The translations under genes were made by a program, and so were the position numbers. DNA of 64,000 nucleotides, from positions 4,486,789 to 4,550,788 of the forward strand of contig NC_049997.1 in assembly GCF_000003815.2 (NCBI RefSeq). The letters run 5' to 3'. The stretch's first letter is position 1. The number at the start of each line of letters is the position of its first letter. Shown here piece after piece: positions 37,801 to 49,800 of the stretch. The notes below the pieces were generated by a model. It saw only the letters and a program-made list of their open reading frames with translations, ran no database searches and was not told the DNA's origin. Origin of the DNA: Branchiostoma floridae. Lineage: Eukaryota > Chordata > Leptocardii > Amphioxiformes > Branchiostomatidae.

Positions 37801-40800
37801 TCTTTCATACTAATTGCCTACATTATACACCAAATTGCTTCATCATAGTATTACGTACTCTGCATCTGTTTGAAACTAACCTACAACTGTTTCTTTTTCC
37901 AAGCTAAGGGCTTGCTGTGTTATGCATGAAGTTCCTATCATGTATGTGTGTTCATCTGCTTTCCATCCTGTAGATCTGTTCCTAACCTTGTAGTGTGCAT
38001 GCCTGTCCTTGTACCGTAGGTCAGTGAGGACACAGAGGGACAAAACGGGCGCGGGAGAAAGCCGTCGTCAGATATGGTATGTTGTTACGAGAGACTGCTC
38101 TAGAGAACTTGCTTTCTTTTTTTCTTTCTTGGCGTGAAAAGTCAAAGGAAAACACGGACGTTGGTTTGACGGTGGCGGGCTGCTGTATGTTAACACGACC
38201 CAGGGAGTATACCATTTAATATGAGAACTTGTTTTCGCACTTACTACTTACTTCTCTCCTTGTATGCTTCAATTGGTTGTTAGAATATGTTGAAGTTTCT
38301 CCTAACTTCAAATTTTTCCACTGTCATTCCATCCTTTTTTAGGTTCCTGGCTCTTGGAATATTCCGTTTGCCTCTTTAGGAATAATTTCCACTATTCCTG
38401 TCATTATATTTCCAGGGATGTGAAGACAAGATATGTTTTGTACATCCTTGTACATCTGTAGTATGATTTTTGCAAGCAATATCACAATTAGTCTTCCAAA
38501 TGCTCGTCTTATAATCTCTTTTTCTCCATTCTACGATAATTCTTCAAGCAAACTTTCTTGTATCACTGCTGTCCTCTCCATTTACTCCCTCCCTCCTTTT
38601 CAAACAAGAACCAGCAGGTGGTTGGTTGGTGGCTGGACCAATCAGAGGAGAGGCCTGTGGGAGTATGTTATGAATATTCATGAAGCTCATGCATATTCAA
38701 ATGTGTTCAGATTTTGGTTGCCTGAAGCCTTTTGAGTTGCATTAAATGTGTGGGAATTTGCATGCTTGCTTGGCTATAGGTTGCTCCCGGTGGCGTTGGG
38801 TCAGATCCTGCCGGAAATGGCTTGTATAAGGTTAGTGCTGGCATAGAGTTAGACTTTAGAATTAAGTTGAAGATTTTAGTTGTACTTTATGCATTTTACT
38901 CTTCAAATGCTTGCTTTTGCCAACTTACATCACTGTATTATCAGTGAGATTTGCAAATGCCACTGAACCATGCTTGTTGTTGTTGACATTGTTGTTGTTG
39001 TGTGCATTAATGCAAACATCATAGTTCATAGCACACTAGAGAAAATGAGTGCAAAAATGTAGAAATTTTGCTAAACATAAAATTCTTCACATTCTAATAC
39101 ATTATGATAGTGATTGTTTTTTCACAGTAGATTTTAACTTTTTAATTACTAGTTGCATTTCATATTATTACAGCATGAAAGTTCGGGAACTTATATTTGA
39201 CAAACATATCTCAATTATTGACTGACAGTACTATCGATTACAGTATAATTATTCCTTTATGTCTAAAATTGTGTACAACAAATTTGTGCTCAAATTTCCC
39301 TGCCAACACAGTGTCTGACATTGAAAATTTTGGCCCATTTTTGAGTCAACATTTTAAGAAGTCAGGTATGCTACTTATTTCACAAAGAATATGGAAAAAA
39401 TATAATCAAAGGAAATTTGTACACTTTTTTGTGATCTACTTATTATAACATACATGTACATTATGTATGTAGCCCTAATGCTCTAACTTTGAATGTGGGA
39501 TCATAGAAACCTGGGTATCATTGTAAACGGTCAAGCTTTTTATGGAACATATTCTATGCAATTAATGAAATATTAATGGAGATATGAATCATTGATCAAA
39601 TCTGAGTTTCTGAACTTGTTTTGTTGACCATAGTTCATTGTAAACGGTCAAGCTTTTTATGGAACATATTCTATGCAATTAATGAAATATTAATGGAGAT
39701 ATGAATCATTGATCAAATCTGAGTTTCTGAACTTGTTTTGTTGACCATAGTTTACAATGTTAAGGTTTTCATCATCATCCATACATGATCAGACACTAAA
39801 TACTGTAATTCACTTTGTCTTCTCGGTACCACACTTTCAAGGTCTGAGAAAATTAAACTTGTTCTCTTAACTAAATGTTCACGATGGCAGCAGGTACGCA
39901 TAAAAAAAGTCTGTCAATTATTTGTTATCTGTAATGATAAGTTCACGTTATAGTCGTCATAGTGAAAACCGTGAACGTACAGTGAAAAAAATCAGGAATT
40001 ACAGTATAGCGTGTTTTGTGACAAAGCTCACTGGCAAATATCAAAATCGTCCATCCAGCTAACATCGTAAATTTATTCCCATTGCTAATGTCAAAGCTAA
40101 GTGGATATGAATGCCTACAAGAACAGTATAAAAGAGACAGTTAATAAAACATAAGACAATATAAATCCCAAAGGAATATCATATCTATTCAGGTCTCATG
40201 TACTGTGTATTCTTTCCCGAAATACCTTTCAATGTTCCGCCATATCCTAGATACAGGGTGATTCCATCGTCAAGTTAATGTACAGGGGGGTTCATTTACA
40301 AAGTTTTAGAAAGATTGATGAATTCGCATTAAGTATAATTTTTATGGTTGATAAAACTTTCCCATAATCTAAACTATGTACATTACATCAATGAATAAAA
40401 TTGATATAAAAATTGGTGATTTGTAGCAAAATGAGGATGTGACACCCCCCCTACAATATTCCTTTTGGTAGGGTCTTGTATAAATTGCTTAGAGTGATAT
40501 AAAATTATAAGGCTTAATATATCATTTTGGAGAGGTATGCAGATATCTGCATACGTTCAGAGCAGGAACACTGTTTGGATTCAGTTTTTCTTAAGGAATG
40601 GAAACCTTGTTTAGTGTAACCAATAGAGTTTCACCCATCTCTGACAGTCACTTACAACAGAAGCATGAAGAAAAGGTATTGTACTAAAAATTTGGACATT
40701 GCGGAAATTAAATCTAGTAATACATGCATGTATCTAGTAGACATAGCAAGGGCATGTTCAAAGTGGATTTCTTATCATGTTTTTTTTTTACAAAATGTAT

Positions 40801-43800
40801 ATCTCTTGTCTCAACATCTTTTTAAAGGAAATTTCAGAGTGTATAAATTGGTAGTACTATTTAGGATCATAATTTTTATACTAGGAAATATGTCTTGTAA
40901 TCAGCTTTGTAACACACTTAAGCAGAGCCTGCATTACAAAACTTGTCTTCATCAAATATTAATAAGCCAATCAATAAGGTTGCTATAAAATGTACATGTA
41001 AAGACTTGTTTTGAAAAAACATACAATCATTATGAATGATAATTTTTACAATTTGGAAATAACCCATGCCCCTTTATAATAGATAGCTTCAGTGTAATAA
41101 AAAAAGACTAGAGTGTAATACATGTACATAAAAACCCTACATTTGTACTTAAAAACAGAAGCACTAATCTTCAATATGTTGTACTGTATAATGTAATTAT
41201 TGCATTAGTAATTGAGTTATATTAGTCAGTAGTAATGTTGTTTCTCGAATTAATTCCAAAGGATTGTTCACAATGCATAAAGCTGTTTATACTACTTTCC
41301 GCTCGCTCTAAAGAATTTTCTACTCTCTGTTCGATAGATAAATTCAACTACATTCTGGGAGGCGATAACCCTTACCGTGTGCAAGTAGGCAAATATATCA
41401 ACGAATGCTTATACCGTACAACCAATAGTGTAAATGACATGCTAGACCCAGGATGTTGATTTATTCATGCCTCCTGTAGTAATCTATATGATGTCTTTTT
41501 AGTTGTAGTTGTTAGAGACCTTTCGAAAGTCACCATACTTTTGTCGTGTCAATAAAGATTTCTATCAACTCATCGTTATCTATTGTTTATTTTAGCAAAA
41601 CAAGGACACCCTGTTCTTCCGAGACAACAAGAGGAGGATCGACTACGTTCTGGCGTACGAGAAAAACGATGACTCGAAGAGCGAAGAGAAGAAGCAGCAG
41701 AAGCGCGAGTGTTACGAGGAGAACCTGAGATACGAGGGGCTGGAACTGGAGTATGAGGACAGGGAGGTGAGATGACCTTATTGTTTGTTTATTTGTTTGT
41801 TTGTTTGTTCATTAGGAATCTCCATTAGTTGAATACATCAAACTATCCTTCCTGGAGTCCTCTACATACAATCCAATAAAATACATTACAATAAATTACG
41901 CAGTCATATAACGTCAGTCAATTAACATAAATCAATAACATCATATTATCTTCTTGAACCTTGAAAGTGGACATCAAGGATGTCATCAAGGGGCGCAATA
42001 GATCCTTCTTGTATATTATACACTACAGTGAATTACATATATTATGTCAATCAATCAATTAGCATAAATCAATAACATGATTATCATATTATAACATACA
42101 TATACATAGAGGCCAAAGTTATCATATTTTGAGTTTTGTAGAGGTCAGAGGTCATGCATTTTGCAGATTCTGAAGTCTATTCAAAAGTTTAGCACCATGA
42201 GATAATTGGAGAGGTTTTATGTTTGAGTTTTTGTCCAAAACCAGATTTCTGAACACACGTGGGTTTGATGATGTGTTTTTGGTTATGACCAATAACACAA
42301 AATTAATACATACACATGTGGAGATGCTAGTTACACAATATTGACAATCGTTTTTACACACATTCTGCATGTAGTTTTGTGTGGTTCCAGTTGTCCAAAA
42401 AGTACAATGTACATGTAACCTCCATGCAGACATACATGTAATACACAATGACTAACCATCCATTCTGTAACGCCCCCTTGTGTTTGTGTTTGTTACTGCA
42501 TCCCCCAGACAGAGGAAGGTTCTAATGAACCACAGGAGGTATCCGTGTCACCTATGGTTGTTTTGTGGTGCTTTATACTCACGCTTGCTTCTCCCTTATC
42601 TAACTCTTACCTCTCACTTAACCCTTCCCGACTAAGGGTTGAAATTAACCCTCAAACAGACTTCTCGGAACCTTTTCTACAATCAAGTTACATATACAAC
42701 GTACTAGATATATTTGTCTCTTATTTCAAAACTTTTGATGAAAGGTATCAATGAAAAAATATAAACAAATTGTAATAAATGGATTTAAAGAGATCTTTTT
42801 CTTCTGAAATTTGAATGCTTTGATTGTAAATCAGTAGCAAATTTTGATGAAGAATTCTAAATCCCTCATTTTTTCATGAGTACCAAAATGCCAAAATAGT
42901 CACAGAAAAATTTCTCCAGGATCCTCTTTCACATTCTAAATTCTAAAAAAGAAAAATAGAAAAGTCAATCCAAAAGAATTGCATTACTCCATTAAAAAAA
43001 TGATGTACAATGTCAACAAAGTAAAAGGCCAAATGTGGCTGTTCACAAATACGTAAATGAGCATTTCATCACATGTATGCAAATCAGACGCATGTAAACC
43101 AGGTATGCTTTCATTTGATACGTGGGAAAAGGTCTGGAAGGCTAATTTCAACCCTTATAACCCTTTGTTGATAGGCACACACCTTAACCCCTTTGTCTAT
43201 TCTCAGCTGATAGAAGTTGGATCTATGCTGGGCTGGCTTGCTGCTGATAGATACACTAAGTCTTACATGATTGTATAGTAGTCACTCATTTCTGCTTTGC
43301 ACGCCTGTCGTCATGATGATAATTGTACTACCACCTTTCTTTGTCATGTGAAACTTTTGCAAATGTTATTTATGGTGTTTCTTTCGTATAGTCTTGCATA
43401 CTGTACAGTATACATGTATGTTGAAACAATACGTCACAGGCCACATACTTTACAAAATCCACAATACATTTTGTATTCTACCACAATCTTCTGGGCCTTT
43501 TTGGTCAATTATAGTGATTCAAAAAGAAAATTGAGCTTTTAGTGATAAGCCATTTACAATGGAAACTTCCCCTCGCTAAAACTAAGTAAAAGGCAAGGCC
43601 AACAAATCAAAAATTGAGATTGGACCTCAGGGTTTACAGATATTGAAAATTTTATGTGTACACATTTCTGTTGACGTGCTTGCACAAAAGTCAGTCATCA
43701 CATTTGGCCTCTAAAACTCAACGGGAACTTTGAAGATCAAACTGTACAATTACACTGAAAAATAAAATTGCTTTAATCAGATCAATGCAAAGCGTTTGGT

Positions 43801-46800
43801 TTATCCTGGCTTTTTCTTAATTTATTATAATACAAGTGTATTTTTTCAATAAAAGCTTTTTAAAATAAATGCAGTTTTTCATGTTGATACCATTTTGCTG
43901 CACCCCATTTCTGTAATGGTCTCAGACTGCTTCCTTTTACTTTTACAGTACTGTTTACAAATTTTAAAACACTTCTTTATAATGCATAGTAGAGTAGAAG
44001 AACATCAATGTCAAAATTATTTCTGCAAACTATATTAACATGTCCTTTTTGTTGTCAATATTTCACAGCTGTCACAAGATGGGAAGACCTTCTATGTGAA
44101 GATCCATGCACCGTTTGATGTACTGTGCAAGTATGCTGAGCTTCTCTGCATCAAAATGCCCATTGCTGTAAGTACAATGTCGATACATGCCAGGGCTCTA
44201 GCCAGCGTCCGTTTTTCCGTCAATTGACGGAAATTTGCTGCGTGTTACGGAAAAATTTTAAAACCAATCCGTCAACTTTGACGGACAAAATTCTTGGTGG
44301 ATTAGCTACAGGCGACTTGGGGACGCCGTCCACGGCTGTAAAAGCCACACACTGTTTGTTTTGCTATTGTTATTATTGTTGACGAAGTGTGTCGGTGGCC
44401 TTTCGCATACAATAATCTCATTAAAAACCTGTTTTTCAAGGTCTTAGTTCAGTCTTTCTAACTCCTGGAATAGTGTTTTCGCGACAATGGGAATTGGCTG
44501 ACGGAAAATAAATTCGAGCTGGCTAGAGCCCTGATACATGCATGCCTGAGTGCCCAGCACTAACAGTTTCTGTAAGCAGGTTTCTCACATGGGCTGAGTC
44601 TGTTTGTGACAAATTATTGCCTCAGTTACTTAGTTAAGTTAAAGTTGCCCATACATCTGTAACAGATGGGTAGGGGTGGCGCGCCTCTCAATTTCTATTG
44701 CCCTTGGGCCACACAATAGTGCAAGCCACAACAGCAGGGGGCTGTTCTGCTGGTAGTGATGTGTGTTTAACTCCCTTCCTCTTCCTCATTAGTGCTGAGT
44801 GCTAAGCAGAGAAAGCTGCATGTACCATTTTTTAAGTCTTTGGTATGACTCGGTCGGGGATTAAACTTTCATTTATTTGTACCAAATGCAAGGCAAACAC
44901 TCTACCCACTCGGCCATTGCAGCTGTTACTTAGGGAATTTTTTTACCAATAGTCCCTAGCACTAAACAAAAGGTGCGATGCCTGGGTGAAATACGTGACC
45001 TCTAACTACAATGGTTGCAATGGAAATGTCACGTCTGATCACTAGTTGTGGCCCAAATTAGATACGAGATATTACATTGCTCAAAATCCTTTTTTGTCTA
45101 CCTGCACTGGTACAGGTTACTTTTGAAACTAGATTTCCACGACCCCATACCTTTGCCAAATAAATCTAACTAACTAGTTTATTAAAAATTATGTCATAAA
45201 TTATGAAAATAATGCCCTCATTTGCATAGCTTAAATTATTTGATTATCTGCACCCAAAAGACACAATCTATGGTAAGAAAGAAGGCATTCATTGCATTTC
45301 TCATAATTTATGCAAATGAGGTCCTCAGCCCAACTTTTACCAGCACTAACCTGCATATACAGGTGGTATTTCGAGCCCTGATTACCCTTTTACCATACAT
45401 ATTTGTGCCATACAATAATGTGATCCCTCTCTGTATGTTTGTTTAGTATAACGACCTGGAAGAAGAAGACGATGGGAGGCAGTGCCCAAACCCCATGAGA
45501 CTGGAGATAGAAGAAGACGATGACAGAGATGTCTTCACTGCACCCTTCATGCGCAACCGGATGAAAAAGTAAGATCAGAGAGCTTTTGGGCTGTCAAAGT
45601 AAGACTTATTAATACAGTGACCTATGTACTGATAGATGAAGTTAGATAATTGCTTTAATTTCCCATTGCCTCTTACCATTTAGGCAACAACTATATATTT
45701 CTGTTTGATCTTAAATTCAAGGTTGGACTTAAGTTTTCTAAAATTCAATTGTCCCTTTGTCCATAAAGAATTACACGCAAGCCCAAACCAACTTATCACG
45801 TGCCAAAAATGTAAATGACATTTTGCTATCTATTTTCGCTTCCAGCAATGGAATTCCTTGATTATTGGCAGCTCTATATTACTGTGTTCACTCGGCTAAT
45901 GAACGCAGTAATACAGAGCTTGATACCCGGACTGTAAAACAGTATCAAGTGTATAATAATTTCACTCATGAAAAAGTCTGACTTGCCCAATTGAGGTAGG
46001 ACATGCACTTGCTCGATCGGCTGTTTCACTTACCCGCTACAATCATGCTAGTGGACTTGTCCATCTCTATGATTAGATATAGAATTTTGATTTTGAGGCT
46101 TGCTGTTTTTTCAGGTTCATGATCCCTCAGAAGAAAGAAGAGTTTTTCCACCATGCAGTCCGCAGCAGAATTGTAAGTGTTCCATGACATCAAAACTGTC
46201 ATATTAATTTTCTCTTGTCTGCCTACTTCATTATTAACTTCAAACCAAGAAATTAGATTGATCAAGTCTTTAACAGTGTTCTCAATTTTTGTACGTCCCC
46301 TAGATTTTATATGGAAATCCTGTCAAAGTCGAACAATCCTAGGGGGTCCGGGACATGCTCCTCAGGAAAATGCTATTTCCTTTATTTTGAGGGTCAAGTT
46401 TTGCTGGTAGACTCAGCTTGGTTTAATTGATAGCTGTATATTATAATTTTTGTCCATCACGGAGGAGTGAAGACTGGCCGACTGCTGCCTACCCCTGCGT
46501 CAGGGAACCCAGTAGCAGTATAATCTTACCATGGATAGTGAGTGAGTGAGACGGAGGACGGAATCGGCAAAATTCCCTCAAAGGACAGTGCCGGCTAGAA
46601 CCCCGATCCTTATTTAAAATTGTGCTACTTAAAAGCTCATGACAAATCCTTTTGGCTTAACTTCGATTCTTACCCATGCTCAGGTGTACACCATCTTGGA
46701 ACGCTGTCGCTACGAGGACGACAAAAGGAAGATTGGCATCAAGAAGATGCTGAACAACGGGTCCTACTCCGCAGCCTACCCTCTTCATGATGTAGGTTTC

Positions 46801-49800
46801 TTAATGCATTATTTTATTAGAATATGCACCCCAATAAGAAAAACGCACCTACAATATGTGCAATTTCCAAACATGGTCAGCACCAGGGACAGGGAAACAT
46901 AGTCAGCACCAGGGACAGGGAAACACAGTCAGCACCAGGGACAGGGAAACACAGTCAGCACCAGGGACAGGGAAACACAGTCAGCACCAGGGACAGGGAA
47001 ACACAGTCAGCACCAGGGACAGGGAAACACAGTCAGCACCAGGGACAGGGAAACACAGTCAGCACCAGGGACAGGGAAACACAGTCAGCACCAGGGACAG
47101 GGAAACATAGTCAGCACCAGGGACAAGGAAACACAGTCAGCACCAGGGACAAGGAAACACAGTCAGCACCAGGGACAGGGAAACACAGTCAGCACCAAGG
47201 ACAAGGAAACACAGTCAGCATCAGGGACAGGGAAACACAGCCAGCACCAGGGATAGGGAAACACAGTCAGCACCAGGGACAGGGAAACACAGTCAGCACT
47301 AGGGACAGGGAAACACAGTCAGCACCAGGGACAGGGAAACACAGTCAGAAGCAGGGACAGGAAAACACAGTCAGCACCAGGGACATGGAAACACAGTCAG
47401 CACCAGGGACAGGGAAACACAATCAGGGACAGGGAAACACAGTCAGCACCAGGGACAGGGAAACACAGTCAGTTCCAGGGACAGGGAAACACAGTCAGCA
47501 CCAGGGACAGGGAAACACATCCAGCACCAGGGATAGGGAAACACAGTCAACACCAGGGACAGGGAAACACAGTCAGCACTAGGGACAGGGAAACACAGTC
47601 AGCACCAGGGACAGGGAAACACAGTCAGTGCCAGGGACAGTATCGCCCTGGGTGGATTGCCTCGCCCTGGTTGGATTGCCCCAACACTAAGTTGGTGTTA
47701 CCCAGTATCAAAACAAGAACAACAACAAGACAGGGAAACACAGTCAGCACCAGGGACAGGGAAACACAGTCAGCACCAGGGACAGGGAAACACAGTCAGG
47801 GACAGGGAAACAAAGTCAGCACCAGGGACAGGGAAACACAGTCAGCACCAGGGACAGGGAAACACAGTCAGGGACAGGGAAACACAGTCAGCACCAGGGA
47901 CAGGGAAACACAGTCAGTTCCAGGGACAGGGAAACACAGTCAGCACCAGGGACAGGGAAACACATCCAGCACCAGGGATAGGGAAACACAGTCAACACCA
48001 GGGACAGGGAAACACAGTCAGCACTAGGGACAGGGAAACACAGTCAGCACCAGGGACAGGGAAACACAGTCAGTGCCAGGGACAGTATCGCCCTGGGTGG
48101 ATTGCCTCGCCCTGGTTGGATTGCCCCAACACTAAGTTGGTGTTACCCAGTATCAAAACAAGAACAGCACCAGGGACAGGGAAACACAGTCAGCACTAGG
48201 GACAGGGAAACACAGTCAGCACCAGGGACAGGGAAACACAGTCAGGGACAGGGAAACAAAGTCAGCACCAGGGACAGGGAAACACAGTCAGGGACAGGGA
48301 CAGGGAAACACAGTCAGCACCAGGGACAGGGAAACACAGTCAGCACCAGGGACAGGGAAACACAGTCAGCACCATGCAGGGACAGGGAAACACAGTCAGC
48401 ACCAAGAAATAAATGATGGAATGACTTGATGAATTTACAGTATCTCTGACATTATTAAATTATATGTACTATAATGTAACTCACTCCTTTTGAATACTGA
48501 CATTACAATGTACTACATATCTAGGGACCGTACAAGAGCGAGCACTCCAAGCTGACCCACGGGTACAAGAACGACCGGCACCTCCTGTTCGAGGAGTGGG
48601 CGCGACTCGGCAAGTGGTACAAGTACCAACCATTGGACAAGATCAGGTCAGGACTGTCACTGTCACTTAAGGTTGACAAAAGTCATGCATCACTTTTTGT
48701 ATCTTGTAATGACATTCAATCTTGACACATATATTGTAGCTAATAATTTGATACAGACATTCGAACATTTCAAGTCCAACATTCTAGAACTTGCATGAAA
48801 TAAATGCAAATGGAAATGCATGAATATTTAGAATAAGTTGTAAAGAATGCTTAACTAGGCTCTTTGTTCGAAGAGACAAAGAATTAAATAGTACTTCTAA
48901 AGACAACAACATTGTTCTTGTAAACACTACAAACTTTTATCTAAAAGTTAGGGGCCTTTGCCTTGTGCATGCACAGTTCAAACCGTAACCATTTAAACTG
49001 TTCCACTACTATAATACTAGTAACTTAAGTGTTACTGTCATATGTTTAATGGTCGTAAATTATTTACAAGTGAAGGGTTTTCACCTTTAACCTTGTGCGT
49101 GCACAGTTCTAACAGTGAACTAGCTTATTACTGTTCCATTACTATTGATACTACAAACTGTAACAGTAATAAGTGAATGGTGGTAAATGAACCGGTGATT
49201 TCTACCCATTTCTCTCAGAGATTATTTCGGAAGCCAGATAGGTATCTACTTTGTGTGGTTGGGCCACTATACCACCATGCTCTGGCTGCCGTCCTTATTG
49301 GGAATAGCAGTTATCTTTTACGGACTCGGAACGGTTGTGACCGAAAAAGTCAGGTACTTAGAAGTCAGCTATGAAAGGGTGGCTGAGACGGTGGTCGGAC
49401 ATACATTATCAAAAATATTACAACTAACCTCAAGTACAGGGCCACACCAATTGTATTGCTTGGTTCATCGACAATTTCTGTTTAGTTTGTTTTTAAGAGA
49501 ACACAATCTTCTTGCCAAAGGTTGTCTAAATTATGATTTATATATATTAAGTACAGAAGAAAGTGTATTATGAACCAATTGTACAATTGGTGTGGTGTAA
49601 CAGGTGTAATTTAACATTTAACAAGATTATTTCCATTGCAACATATAACATGTTTGTGAAACGCACTGAGCTTTCAAAAAAACAAAGCTTGGAATCTCTA
49701 CAATTTTCTAGAGGAAAGCATTCCATATAGATTAAGCAGAAATTTTCAAAACTGTTGCAATAGAGATTTTCCTGTTGAAAATTTTACAGTATGGATCAAT

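Noticed and set aside
46824-47582. 252-residue open frame of [17 protein letters not shown]-like repeats
   Set aside because: The 26-base minisatellite has no stop in any phase, so all frames stay open. There is no start context, and it lies in an intron.
46876-48404. CRISPR-like array
   Set aside because: Units are directly adjacent without unique spacers, in a eukaryotic intron.
47657-48416. Further long open frames in the same array
   Set aside because: Same cause: repeat periodicity, not coding.
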